NCBI GenBank assembly: GCA_032433765.1 | Contig: JAVIAB010000051.1 | Coordinates: 146,640,568 to 146,704,567, forward strand | Origin: Megaustenia siamemsis | Lineage: Eukaryota > Mollusca > Gastropoda > Stylommatophora > Ariophantidae | Reading direction: 5' to 3' | Length of the DNA: 64,000 bases | Shown: positions 22,170-33,929 of the stretch, piece after piece | Position numbering within the stretch: the stretch's first letter is position 1 | How the letters are laid out: each line of letters begins with the position of its first letter | The notes under the pieces: generated by a model | The model's database searches: none | What the model was told of the DNA's origin: nothing | The model's input: only the letters and a program-made list of their open reading frames with translations | Position numbers and translations under genes: made by a program

Positions 22170-23405
22170 GTACACGAATTATGGCACGAATTAGAGGAGC
22201 AACAATTTGGATTCAAGAAAAACAGTGGGACAAAAGAAGCCATATTCAGCATGAGAACATTGATTGAAAAGTACACAGAAGTAAACAAACCAATATATGC
22301 CTGCTATATAGACTACACCAAAGCTTTCGATAGAATACACCATAACAACTTATAGACTGCCTAAAGGATATAAATCTAGACGACGCAGACATACGACTAA
22401 TATGTAATTTGTACTGGGAGCAAACAGTAATAATAAGATATAACAAGGAGAACTCTACACCCATGGACATAAAAAGAGGAATAAGACAAGGATGCATCCT
22501 ATCACCAAGCTTGTTCAATCTATACACTGAGCAAATCTTTAAAAACATCTCAGAGATACCAGGTCTAAACATTAATGGAAAGATAATCAATAACCTGAGA
22601 TATGCTGATGATACTGTTCTACTAGCAGAAAATCCTAAAGACCTACAAAAATTGCTTAATGTGATAAACACAACAAGCAAAAATATGGACTAGAATGAAT
22701 ATCAAAAGACTAAAACTATAATCATAAACAAAGAAAATTCTCAAGACCTACAATTAAATATCACAGTTGAGGGAACACATCTGGAGACAGTCCAGAGTTA
22801 CAACTACCTAGGACATACTATAACCAATGATGGAAAATGCAAAACTGAAATAAACAAAAGAATAGGTATGGCAAAAGTAATTTTAATGCCATGAAAAATA
22901 TACTAACAACAAAACAAATATCAGCAGGGCTGAAACTAAGAATGGCAAAATGTTACATCTTCTCAATATTCCTGTATGGTGCAGAAACATGGACATTAGA
23001 CAAGAAAACAGAACAGAAAATTGAAGCCTTTGAAATGTGGATTTATAGAAGAATAGGTAGAATTGGATGGAAACAAAAGATAACAAACGATGAAGTTTTA
23101 AAACAACTAACAATGGAAAGAGAACAATTAAACACAATTCAAACAAGGCAAATGTTATTTTGGGGAATGTTTATAGACACATCAGGGAACTAAAGTAATC
23201 TTGGGAGGAAAAATACACGGTAAAAGAGGCAGACCAAGACTAACATGGACGAGTATTATTAAAAGATAGACAAGTCAGCCTATGACAACCTGCACTATAA
23301 AAGGCAAGAGACAGAGGGGAATGGCGGTCCATGGTAGCCAACCTTCGATGCGGAGACGGCACTCAATGATGATGATGCTGATGATGATGATGCTGATGAT
23401 GATGG
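22170..23405 (+). pseudogene. RTE-like LINE, 5'-truncated
   Basis: Plus-strand copy of the same family as 588-2,790. It reads FGFKKNSGTKEAIFSMRTLI and CYIDYTKAFDRIHH at 22,200-22,350, GIRQGCILSPSLFNLY, an intact YADDTVLLAE at about 22,600-22,630, then GAETWTLDKKTEQKIEAFEM at 22,980-23,040, and ends with ANLRCGDGT followed by an (ATG)n tail to 23,405. At least three frameshifts. Better preserved at the catalytic motif than the copy at 0.6-2.8 kb. Confidence 0.88.
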
Positions 23406-23689
23406 TGGTTGAAGACTGGGGTTTTTTGTTCTATGGATTACATTGCTCAACTCGCCACAAGGAAGCAACTCGTGGAGATTAAATAAATAAGAAAATCATA
23501 GGAGATCAATTTACTGATGATAGCAATTCCCAGGAGAGCTAAAAATAGATTGACAGAGCTGCAGTGGAAAAATAGCGCTAAACAAGGGAGATTATCACTC
23601 ACAGAGAAGTGGTTATCGCATTGTTGTTGCAGTGAAATTGTGTTGTGCTTCTTAATTGTGGTTGAGGGGAAAGATGAAAGAGAGAAAGG
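23406..23689. other. Unassigned
   Basis: A TAAATAAATAAG simple-sequence end near 23,480 suggests a SINE tail, but no head is recognised. Confidence 0.3.
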
Positions 23690-23790
23690 GAGGGAGGGAA
23701 AAAAGAGAAATGCAGAGAAAAAGGTAGAGGACATAAAAAGAAAGAAGAAAGAAAGAAAGAAAGAAAAGAAAAGAATAGAAAAGAAAGAAA

Positions 23791-23823
<33 letters not shown>

Positions 23824-23936
23824 ACGAAAGAAGAAAGAACGAAAGAAAGAAAGAAGAAAAGAAAGAAAGAAAGAAAGAAAGAAAAAAAGAAAGAAAGAAA
23901 GAAAGAAGAAAGAAAGAAAGAAAGAAAGAAAGCGAA
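23690..23936. repeat. (GAAA)n microsatellite
   Basis: About 245 bp of imperfect GAAA units. It yields K/R/E-rich open frames on plus and F/S/L-rich frames on minus that are not genes. Confidence 0.95.
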
Positions 23937-24326
23937 ATGTTGACCTAAAAACACAACGGAAAACAGAATCCTCTTAAAAGCAGCTTCAAAGTATATGGCG
24001 GAAAAATCTTGATTTAGGTATTTGAGAAGTCTGATAACATGAAACAAGAGATGAAGCTGCGAAGTAAAGTGCAAAGCTGGCCAGACAAAAACACAGACCT
24101 AGAAAATGAAGGGCGTCTTGCATTGCAAACTGTTGTCATAAGAGCTAGCAAGATAGATTGACTCAACTGCTAGTTGAGTACCCGTCGTTAGTGCCGATTA
24201 ATAAATAAATCAACATGGGTTGAATACTATGAGATATGATTTTAAAGGAGGTCATTTAATATCCCTTTAAACTATTTAGCAAACCCATGCTGATGTGTTA
24301 AAATGAGATGTTCTAGTGCTGGAATG
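23937..24326. other. Unassigned
   Basis: Contains AATAAATAAATC near 24,200, a SINE-tail-like end. No gene. Confidence 0.3.
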
Positions 24327-24480
24327 AAGGAAGGAAGGGAGGAAGGGAGGGAGGGAGGGAGGGAGGAAGGAAGGAAGGAAGGAAGGAAGGAAGGAAGGAA
24401 GGAAGGAAGGAAGGAAGGAAGGAAGGAAGGAAGGAAGGAAGGAAGGAAGGAAGGAAGGAAGGAAGGAAGGAAGGAAGGAA
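24327..24480. repeat. (GGAA)n microsatellite
   Basis: About 38 GGAA units, with GGGA variants in the first quarter. Confidence 0.97.
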
Positions 24481-24714
24481 TTCAATAACAAAACTAATAG
24501 AAAATACTCGGGAAAAGGAATTCATTAAGAGCCTGCTCCAGCATCGACTGAAATCTGACACCATTACAAATCTACTTATTGTTCAAGATAGTCGTTTCAG
24601 AGCTCCAGTCACCTCACCGATTTCCATTATTGTATTTGTGGTAGTGGTTATATTGTAACAATCTATTTCTCGTTCTGGCGGTGAATTCCCAACCTGGAAC
24701 CAGGAAGTTTAACA

Positions 24715-26350
24715 GAAAAGAGCTGAAACGTTGATAACAGAAATGTAGGCGTGGTAGCAAGAAGTTGGAGAGACGATAACGGAAATGTAGGCGTGGTAGC
24801 AAGAAGTTGGAGAGACGATAACGGAAATGTGGGTGTGACAACAAAAGTTGAAGCGTTGATAACGGAAATGTAGCGTGGTAGCAAGAAGTTGAGAGACGAT
24901 AACAGAAATATGGGTGTGACAACAAAAGTTGACACGTTGATAACATACTTTTTGGCGTGACGACAAGAAATTGACACGTTGATAAAATACTTTTTGGCGT
25001 GACGACAAGAAATTGACACGTTGATAACATACTTTTTGGCGTGACAACAAGAAATTGACACGTTGATAACATACTTTTTTGGCGTGACGACAAGAAATTG
25101 ACACGTTGATAACATACTTTTTGGCGTGACAACAAGAAATTGACACGTTGATAACATACTTTTTGGCGTGACGACAAGAAATTGACACGTTGATAACATA
25201 CTTTTTGGCGTGACGACAAGAAATTGACACGTTGATAACATACTTTTTGGCGTGACAACAAGAAATTGACACGTTGATAACATACTTTTTGGCGTGACAA
25301 CAAGAAATTGACACGTTGATAACATACTTTTTGGCGTGACGACAAGAAATTGACACGTTGATAACATACTTTTTGGCGTGACGACAAGAAATTGACACGT
25401 CGATGACATACTTTTTGGCGTGACGACAAGAAATTGACACGTCGATGACATACTTTTTGGCGTGACGACAAGAAATTGATACGTTGATAAAAGAAATGTT
25501 GGCGTGACAACAAGAAATTGACACGTTGATAACATACTTTTTGGCGTGACAACAAGAAATTGACACGTTGATAAAAGAAATGTTGGCGTGACAACAAGAA
25601 ATTGACACGTTGATAACATACTTTTTGGCGTGACAACAAGAAATTGACACGTTGATAAAAGAAATGTTGGCGTGACAACAAGAAATTGACACGTTGATAA
25701 CATACTTTTTGGCGTGACAACAAGAAATTGACACGTTGATAAAAGAAATGTTGGCGTGACAACAAGAAATTGACACGTTGATAACATACTTTTTGGCGTG
25801 ACAACAAGAAATTGACACGTTGATAAAAGAAATGTTGGCGTGACAACAAGAAATTGACACGTTGATAACATACTTTTTGGCGTGACAACAAGAAATTGAC
25901 ACGTTGATAAAAGAAATGTTGGCGTGACAACAAGAAATTGACACGTTGATAACATACTTTTGGCGTGACAACAAGAAATTGACACGTTGATAACATACTT
26001 TTTGGTGTGACGACAAGAAATTGACACGTTGATAACATACTTTTTGGCGTGACAACAAGAAATTGACACGTTGATAAAAGAAATGTTGGCGTGACAACAA
26101 GAAATTGACACGTTGATAACATACTTTTTGGCGTGACAACAAGAAATTGACACGTTGATAACATACTTTTTGGTGTGACGACAAGAAATTGACACGTTGA
26201 TAACATACTTTTTGGCGTGACAACAAGAAATTGACACGTTGATAAAATAAATTTTGGCATGACGACAAGAAATTGACACGTTGAGAACAGAAATGTTGGC
26301 GTGACGACAAGAAATGGACACGTTGATAACAAGAATTTTGGCGTGATAAT
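24715..26350. repeat. 42-bp minisatellite, about 39 copies
   Basis: Core unit GACACGTTGATAACATACTT plus TTTGGCGTGACAACAAGAAATT, 42 bp. A second unit type replaces AACATACTTTTTGG with AAAAGAAATGTTGG. Between about 25,485 and 25,940 the two types alternate as an 84-bp dimer. The left flank (24,715-24,950) holds diverged GTAGGCGTGGTAGC variants. Because 42 is 14 codons, all three minus-strand frames stay open for over 550 codons; they encode only 14-residue repeats and are not genes. Confidence 0.95.
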
Positions 26351-27170
26351 ATGAAGTTAATGCATGACAGTAATTTGAAGTATGATAGTGTCGACTCCAT
26401 TTAAGTCAAGCATTGCACCTGACAAATAAAGTGCTGCTCTACCCATCCTTGCTCCACCGCTAGACCCACTATTTAAGAAAGCTTTGTGAGATTTTGAAGA
26501 TTTTAGAAATGTGATCATTGGGAGAGGCCTTGAGCTGGAAGAGTATAAAAGGTCAAAAGAGAAATAATTGTTTACAGGAAGTCACACTACATCGCGAGTT
26601 TGATATGTTGACCGACTTGGAGAAACGAGCATCTGCAGCATCTAGAACGTCACATTGCAGTGAGTAGCATCGAGCCCAAGAAAATAACGCTTCAAGAGTT
26701 TGAGTTGAGATTACATGAGACCGTTTCCGAGAAGATACATTAGATGTGTGTGTATAGACTTAAAAGATATTTTTCTTTCAATACGCGGACATTAGATTAT
26801 AGCGTAATTGGAATTTGTGAAAGCCCTAAAAGTTCTGCTGATTTTCTTACATATCCAGGAAAGTGGCTTGCCATCGGCAGTTGCTTTAGACACCATAAAA
26901 TCGATCACTTACCATATACAATTGTTTTTGTTCTTGGACGTCTATAAGAGATATTTCTGAATGTTGACAGGCTTCTGGATTCAACTAGATAAGTTAGCAA
27001 AACTGCATACTCGAGTCATCACATGAAGTATTGGTGACAAGAAGTATTTGAGACATTTGGAGTCGCAATTGAAGCGTTATGTTCTTGTAATCACTCACGT
27101 TTTATTTGTTGCTTCCACGGAAGCGTTCAATTCTGAAGTTGAAGCGTTACAACAGTTAGTTCTTTCCTTC
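26351..27170 (+). mobile_element. Possible LTR remnant with TATA box and primer-site motif
   Basis: A TATA-like AGTATAAAAGG lies near 26,540. About 490 bp downstream is TTGGTGACAAGAAG near 27,030, which resembles the TGGTGAC-type primer-binding sites that follow the 5' LTR of Gypsy-like elements. No second LTR or gag/pol is present, and the region runs into a LINE at about 27,180. The assignment rests on two short motifs only. Confidence 0.2.
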
Positions 27171-27184
27171 CTCATTTGCCATTC

Positions 27185-28290
27185 AGCGTCGAGGGGAGAA
27201 GCAATTTGCGGTATTTTGCTCTTCTATTTGCCTCTGTCGCTGTTATATTTTATAGTGTTTCTAATAATCCATCAATCTATCTTTTTCGTGGTCGGCCTTG
27301 AGTCTTTTGTTCTCGCAACGTTTAATAATGACTTGTATTGTGCTTTAGTCTTTCTGTCTTATAACGTGCCCAAATCATTTTATTTTAACTGTTTCTTTAT
27401 GTATTCTATGACAGGAATTAATCGTAGCTTTTTTTTCTCAGTTCTTCATTTTTTTATCTTATCTCTCATGCTGTTTCCTGTCATTCGTCTAACACATTGC
27501 ATTTCGGTAGTTACTATTATTCTTATTGTTCTTTGGTCTAGAGTCTGGGTCTGGCATTGGTAGCCCAACGTTGGGATTAAGATCGTAGTGTAGATACAAT
27601 AGTCGTGATAGTTGTCCGATGATTTGACAAGCTTTGTTGCATCTGGGCCGTCTGTTGTTTGTGAATTGTCATCTGTCACTAGACTTCCTAGATATTTAAA
27701 TTCCTCCACACGTTTCATTGTCTGTTGTTTATCGTTATGTTGATGTCCTATTGCTGTTTTGCGATATTAATGACTTGTGTTTTGTTGATTGTCATGTTAT
27801 ATTGAGTGCCTGTGCGGTTAAATCTATTTAAATGTTCGTGTAGTTCTATTTTTAGATGTATTAGTGCGTGATCGTCAGCAAATAAAATCTCTTTGATCTC
27901 CTCTGCCTCCGGTGGGTTGGCTAACTTACATATGTAGCCCATGTATGTAACAAACAATAGGGAAGATAGTACGCACCCCTGTCTTACACCTGATCTAACT
28001 CCGACGAGGTCTGTGTTGACTGCTACTGCTGCTGTTCTGACTGCAGCTGCTGTTGATGTAGAGACTTTTAATTAGGTTGGTTAGATGTTGTCTTACTTTG
28101 TATGTTGTTAGTATCTCCCACAGTTGTTCTCTGATTACTCTGTCGAATGCGTTTTTGTTTTAGTCTGTGAAAGCTATGTACACATTTTTATTGTGTTCTG
28201 TCGTCTTTTCTGATAGTTGTTTTAGAATGAATAATTCGTGAATACGACCTCCAATTTTTCGGAACCCTGTTTGAGAAACGCTGATCTATA
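27185..28290 (-). pseudogene. RTE-like LINE fragment
   Basis: Minus strand: FRKIGGRIHELFILKQLSEK near 28,250, an AFDRVIREQLW-like block near 28,140, an intact FADDHALIH (27,748-27,957), then VEEFKYLGSLVTDD and MQCVRRMTGNSMRDK at 27,446-27,718. The 3' end near 27,190 (CGTCGAGGGGAGAAGCAA) matches that of the plus-strand copy at 39.1-39.56 kb. Multiple frameshifts. Confidence 0.82.
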
Positions 28291-28630
28291 GTTCTATAAT
28301 TGTCTGAGCCAATAGTAAGAGATCCAGGATGGCGTCCGTATGTGGACAGTGTTTTCCGTTACAGCGTGTGTTGTTTCCAAATACGCCGTTACACGCGGTG
28401 TGTGCTTCTTGGGTTAATGTTCTTCTCATGCCTGTTGTGGTTGTTTAACTTCTGACAGGCTGGTGGACGGTGGAAATTCTCGTTAAGTGGATATTTATCT
28501 TCTTTGCATTCGAGATAGAACTATCGGTGATAGGTCATTGTTTTTCACTGTCGCTCCGGGCAGATGAAGATGTTCATCCCGAATTGTACAAAATCTGTGA
28601 CGGTGGATGGGGCGGAAGAGTCAGCAATGA
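28291..28630. other. Unassigned
   Basis: No recognised gene or repeat. Confidence 0.3.
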
Positions 28631-28639
28631 TTAACGGCC

Positions 28640-28850
28640 CAGAAAGCGAAAACAGCAAAGTGGGTGGTACACAAGAGGCATGTTCAGGACACGAAAGACA
28701 AATGTGGCAAAACACCGTGAAAAAGATTGGAGCCTCATCACATACTATTCTAGAGAAAGCCATTGAGAGGAATTCGAACTACTGAGCAGAATGGCGCACC
28801 ATGGTAACCAACCATCGTTGCGGAGATGGCACTCGATGATGATGAATAGT
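28640..28850 (+). pseudogene. RTE-like LINE 3' end
   Basis: Short plus-strand piece with ERQMWQNTVKKIG, AIERN, then EWRTMVTNHRCGDGTR and a GATGATGAAT tail. It matches the C-terminal ANLRCGDGT-(ATG)n end of the RTE copies at 22.2 and 43.05 kb. Confidence 0.6.
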
Positions 28851-29084
28851 AAGTTACGCATAGAATAATAGAGCAAAAGAGAGGTAACAGTTAACAGCTG
28901 GATGATAGGAGTTTTCTTTCTTCAGTGATCCACTAAAGCCATGCATTTAGACGTTTAGACCAGTGTTGGTCACGACGAGGTCTTCGCCGATTCGTCATAG
29001 TTTAAAATATTACAATAATTTAAAGCATGTTAAATAGGAATTTAAAATGTGAGAAAAACTTACACCTGTTGGCTAAGAAATTGA

Positions 29085-29590
29085 AGCATAACAAAGAGTT
29101 TGGAATGTCACAATAGAAATGTGAGGCGTGACAATATGTGTTTGAAACGTGACAACGGTTTTCAATGTGACAATGTCTGTTTGAAACGTGACAATGTATG
29201 TTTGAAACGTGACAATGTATGTTTGAAACGTGATGATGAAATTTGAGGCGTGACAATATGTATTTGACACGTGAAAACGGTTTTCAATGTGACAATTTCT
29301 GTTTGAAACGTGACAATGTATGTTTGAAACGTGACAATGTCTGTTTGAAACGTGACAATGTTTGAAACGTGACAGTGTATGTTTGAAACGTGACAATGTC
29401 TGTTTGAAACGTGGCAATGTCTGTTTGAAACGTGACATTGCATGTTTAAAACGTGACAACGTATGTTTGAAACGTGACAATATATGTTTGAAACGTGACA
29501 ATGTATGTTTGAAACGTGGCAATGTATGTTTGAAACGTGACCATGTATGTTTGAAACGTGACAATGTATGTTTGAAACGTGACAATGATT
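29085..29590. repeat. 21-bp minisatellite
   Basis: About 24 copies of GACAATGTATGTTTGAAACG plus T, with variants (TCTGTTTGAAACGTG, GTTTTCAATGTGACAA). It passes without a gap into the 15-bp array that follows. Confidence 0.93.
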
Positions 29591-30170
29591 TTAATCGCGA
29601 TAATGGAAATTTGAAGTGCGACAATAAATTGAACTGTGACAATACTTTGAAGTGTGATAACATGAAGTGTGATAACATGATGTGTGATAACATGAAGTGT
29701 GATAACATGAAGTGTGATAACATGAAGTGTGATAACATGAAGTGTGATAACATGGAGTATGATAACATGAAGTGTGATAACATGAAGTATGATAACATGA
29801 AGTGTGATAACATGAAGTATGATAACATGAAGTATGATAACATGAAGTGTGATAACATGAAGTATGATAACATGAAGTGTAATAACATGAAGTATGATAA
29901 CATGAAGTGTGATAACATGAAGTGTGATAACATGATGTATGATAACATGAAGTGTGATGACATGAAGTATGATAACATGAAGTGTGATAACATGAAGTGT
30001 GATAACATGAAGTGTGATAACATGAAGTGTGATAACATGAAGTGTGATAACATGAAGTATGATAACATGAAGTGTGATAACATGAAGTATGGTAACATGA
30101 AGTGTGATAACATGAAGTATGATACCATGAAGTGTGATAACATGAAGTGTGATAACATGAAGTGGCTTTG
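29591..30170. repeat. 15-bp minisatellite
   Basis: About 38 copies of GATAACATGAAGTGT, with GTAT variants. Being five codons long, it leaves both strands open (MKCDN on plus, HFMLS on minus), giving false frames of 274 and 367 codons together with the 21-bp array. Confidence 0.95.
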
Positions 30171-30364
30171 TTCCATGTTTTGTTAACCTGAGAAATTTTA
30201 CAATGACGTTGCTATTAGTTAATAGTCATTCTTGTCATTTTTCACAATTTCTTTGATCAAATTTGAAAAGTTGTTTCTAAATGGAAACGTTCTCTTCTTA
30301 GCGTTAAGTGGACATACATGACTTGTGTCACTAGTTTGTAACGCTATTCGAGAAGACTTAAACA

Positions 30365-30510
30365 CCAGATCTCACCACACACGGACCAAGGGAGGGTGAC
30401 ATCACGAAAAAATCACGGATTTGAAGTGGAAAAACTCCCACCGCCTGTGATGGGATTCAAACCCTGGACCTTCCTGTCCATAGGCTGACTTCTTGCCTCT
30501 GGACCACCCA
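30365..30510 (-). repeat. tRNA-headed SINE family I, 5' part
   Basis: On the minus strand: GGTGGTCCAGAGGC head, ACAGGAAGGTCCAGGGTTTG with B-box GGTTTGAATCC, then GGTGGGAGTTTTTCCAC and TCACCCTCCCTTGGTC. It matches the 5' part of the copy at 55,770-56,108 and is truncated. Confidence 0.7.
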
Positions 30511-30524
30511 GTCACTCAAAATCA

Positions 30525-31830
30525 ATTACACCGTCAATCGTCTTACATCAACTATGTCTACACTGTCAATCGTCTTACTTCAACTATGTCTACACTGTCA
30601 ATTTTCATACTTCAACTATGTTTACACTGTCAATTTTCATACTTCAACTATGTTTACACCGTCCATCGTCTTACTTCAACTATGTCTACACTGTCAATTT
30701 TCATACTTCAACTATGTTTACACCGTCAATCGTCTTACTTCAACTATGTCTACACTGTCAATTTGCATACTTCAACTATGTTTACACTGTCAATTTTCAT
30801 ACTTCAACTATGTTTACACTGTCAATTTTCATACTTCAACTATGTTTACACTGTCAATTTTCATACTTCAACTATGTCTACACTGTCAATTGTCTTACTT
30901 CAACTATGTCTACACTGTCAATTTTCATACTTCAACTATGTTTACACTGTCAATTTTCATACTTCAACTATGTTTACACCGTCAATCGTCTTACTTCAAC
31001 TATGTCTACACTATCAATTTTCATACCTCAACTATGTTTACACTGTCAATTTTCATACTTCAACTATGTCTACACTCTCAATTTTCATACTTCAACTATG
31101 TTTACACTGTCAATTTTCATACTTCAACTATGTCTACACTGTCAATTGTCTTACTTCAACTATGTCTACACTGTCAATTTTCATACTTCAACTATGTTTA
31201 CACAGTCAATTTCATACTTCAACTATGTTTACACCGTCAATCGTCTTACTACTACTACTGTGCTTACACTGTCAATCGTCTTACTACTGCTACTGTGCTT
31301 ACACTGTCAATCGTCTTACTTCAACTATGCTTACACTGTCAATCGTCTTACTTCAACTATGTCTACACTATTACTCGGGTTAATTCTACAACGCCTACAC
31401 TATTACTCAGCTTACTTAAACAATGCCTGCACCATTACTCGGCTTACTTCCACAATGCCTACACCATCACTCGTCTTACTTTACATTGCCTACATCATCA
31501 CTCGTCTTACCTCTACAATGCCTACACCATTACTCGGCTTGCTTCTAAAATGCCTGCCCCATTACTCGGCTTACTTCTACAATGCCTACACCATTACTCG
31601 GCTTACTTCTACAATGCCTACACCATTACTCGGCTTACTTCTACAATGCCTACACCATTACTCGGCTTACTTCTACAATGCCTACACCATTACTCGGCTT
31701 ACTTCTACAATGCCTACACCATTTCACGGCTTACTTCTACCATGCCTACACCATTACTCGGCTTACTTCTACAATGCCTACACCATTACACGGCTTACTT
31801 TTACTGTGTCCACACCGTTACTCATTAAAA
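30525..31830. repeat. 32-bp minisatellite, two subfamilies
   Basis: About 41 copies. Units up to about 31,370 read ACTTCAACTATGTTTACACT plus GTCAATTTTCAT. After a short transition (TACTACTACTGTGCTTACAC) units from 31,375 read CTTCTACAATGCCTACACCA plus TTACTCGGCTTA. The unit is not a multiple of three, so all three plus frames cycle through the same peptides and give false frames of 296, 424 and 448 codons. Confidence 0.95.
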
Positions 31831-31862
31831 TCAAACTCGATGATTTTAGTATTTCTACTAGC

Positions 31863-32480
31863 CCATTATCATCATCATCATCATGTGCCGTACCGGTTGG
31901 CGTTGGCGATCATGTCCTTCCACAATCTTCTAACCACAGTGCATCATATGAGTTCTGTTGTTGACTGTTTTTCATGCCACCAAACTATCCAGTATTTTCT
32001 CTCTTTGTTGTCCGTGATCTCTCTTTCCTTTTATTTTGCCAGTTGTAACCAAGTATTCCAACTTTCCTTTTCTCATGATGTGCCCAAAAAATGTTGATTG
32101 CTTCTTTCTGATGTTTTTTAAGAGCTCCCTTTTTGTGTTGGCCTCTTTGAGAACTTTCTCATTGGTCTTTTTAGCTGTCCAGGGAACTTTCAGCATTCTT
32201 CTGAGAAGTCCCATCTCTGTGGCCTCTAATCGTCTTTTCATTTGTTTGTCTATTGTCCATAATTCGCTTCCATAGGTCAGAATTGGTTCTGTATAGCATC
32301 GATGGTAGTCTCTTTCTAATCTCTAGTGACATAGATTTGTTGCATAAGATATTTTTCACTTTCTGAAATTCTAATTTGGCCTGAGTTATTCTGTTTTTTA
32401 TTTCTGTGTTGCATCTTCCATCTGATGTTATCACTGTGCCCAAGTATTTCAAACGTTGCACTTGTTTCAGATTTGTCTTG
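31863..32480 (-). pseudogene. RTE-like LINE 3' fragment
   Basis: Minus strand: RLKYLGTVITSDGRCNTEI and NILCNKSMSLEIRKR at 32,461-32,300, then EATEMGLLRRMLKVPWTAKK, STFFGHIMRKGKLEY and KIKGKRDHGQQREKILDSL, with the end at a (CAT)n tail (31,866-31,883). Frameshifted. Same subfamily as the copies at 18.9, 41.8 and 59.25 kb. Confidence 0.85.
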
Positions 32481-33014
32481 TTTATTTTATAAACCCATTA
32501 TAAACTTGAAATTTAAAGTTAAAAAATATACACTAGGAAAATTATTTCATAAATCTCCACACAGAGCAAACTATATGTACAACGATATAATGGAGATTTT
32601 ATTTGTTTATTTTCTTTTAAAAAAAAAAAACATTATTTGCTTGAATAGACACGGAACAAAAGAAATAAATTGTCAGGAAAATGTTCCATGAAGAGCATTC
32701 CACGTGAGCAAGAGTTTCAAAGAGCTGTCATTTATGCTCTTATTGAATAAGTAATACAGCTTTGTTATTCTGACATTTTATCGTCACAAAACTATTAATG
32801 GACATAATTCTATAGAATAATGGATTCTTGCTTGTTTCATTTCTGACTGCTTCGCCGTATTAATTCTGTTGAATTATTAGTATCATAATTTTCTACTGGT
32901 ACTTTCATATCATTATTGCGTTCCCTGCTCTCTCCACTTGACAAGAGAAAATACCTTACAATTGGAATTTTAAATGTTCAAATATGATTCGGAGCATATA
33001 AGAGATGGCATATT
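32481..33014. other. AT-rich gene-free stretch
   Basis: No supported feature apart from an A11 run near 32,620. Confidence 0.35.
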
Positions 33015-33016
33015 TT

Positions 33017-33076
<60 letters not shown>

Positions 33077-33077
33077 T
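33015..33077. repeat. (TTTC)n microsatellite at LINE 3' end
   Basis: About 16 TTTC units abut the 3' end of the minus-strand LINE fragment, so on the element's strand it is a (GAAA)n tail. Confidence 0.92.
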
Positions 33078-33905
33078 CCTCCCTGTCTTTCGGCGTCGAG
33101 ATATGGTTCGTGTTTTCTTGCCCTCCTATTGGCTTCTTCTGCTGTTATACCGCCGAGTATATCTAGTATTCCGTTTACCCACTTATTCTTCTTGGTCGGC
33201 CTCATGGTCTAGTTTTCTCGTATCGTTTGTTGGTAAGCCTTTGTATTAGCTTTAGTTCTTTACTCCTTGTCACATGTCAGAACTACTCAATCTGTTGTCA
33301 TTTTATGTATTCAATAGCTGGATTCGTTCCTGGTCTTTTTTCGTAATTCTTCATTTTTTTTTTATTTCATCTCCCAGGCTGTTTCCTGTCATGCGTCTGA
33401 CACACCTCGTGTCTATGATGTTTATTTTTCTAAAAGTTCCCTTGAGTCTAAGGTCCATTTCTGGCACTGGTAGCACAACGTTTTGATAAATATAGTTTTA
33501 TAAATAGCTCACTTCACTTTTAACGTTACTTCTGTATTCTACAGTAGTGGTGAAATCTATGCAATAACCTAACAAGCCCTGTAACATCTTGACTCTATTG
33601 CTGTTTCTTGCATGTTGTTATATGTCAGGGTGCTGCATAAGTATTTGAACCCCTTCACTTGTTTTAGAATATTGCCATCTGTCCTTATGTTAGTGTCTTG
33701 TGTTTCTTTTGATATTTTCATTACTTCTGTCTTGTTTATGTTGATTTTCATATTCTGCTGTTTTCCGACTCTGTTAAGTCTGTGTAGGTGTTGATGCATG
33801 TCTTCTATATTCGTGTGATCAATACTTGTGCGTCTGTGAAAAACAATTTCTTTGGTAGACGACCAAACAACCGTGCAATTCCAATTATTATATTTCGTCA
33901 AAGAT
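33078..33905 (-). pseudogene. RTE-like LINE 3' fragment
   Basis: Minus strand: MKININKTEVMKIS, then VKGFKYLCSTLTYNN at 33,569-33,901, a degenerate middle, and the C-terminal TAEEANRRARKHEPYLDAE near 33,100, which matches SEEANRRAKNRRLFLPST in the copy at 39.1-39.56 kb. It ends in the GAAA tail. Broken by stops. Confidence 0.75.
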
Positions 33906-33929
33906 GCTTATGAGTATATGGCATGGTTC

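Noticed and set aside
23517..24074. K/R/E-rich 143-codon frame and its antisense
   Set aside because: (GAAA)n microsatellite translation.
24614..26400. Three overlapping minus-strand open frames of 552-572 codons
   Set aside because: They are the three frames of a 42-bp minisatellite, encoding only 14-residue repeats with no domain, promoter or splice context.
29073..30186. Long open frames of 367 (minus) and 274 (plus) codons
   Set aside because: Direct product of the 15- and 21-bp arrays, whose periods are multiples of three.
30493..31964. Plus-strand frames of 296, 424 and 448 codons
   Set aside because: Same 32-bp minisatellite read in three cycling frames; no protein signature.
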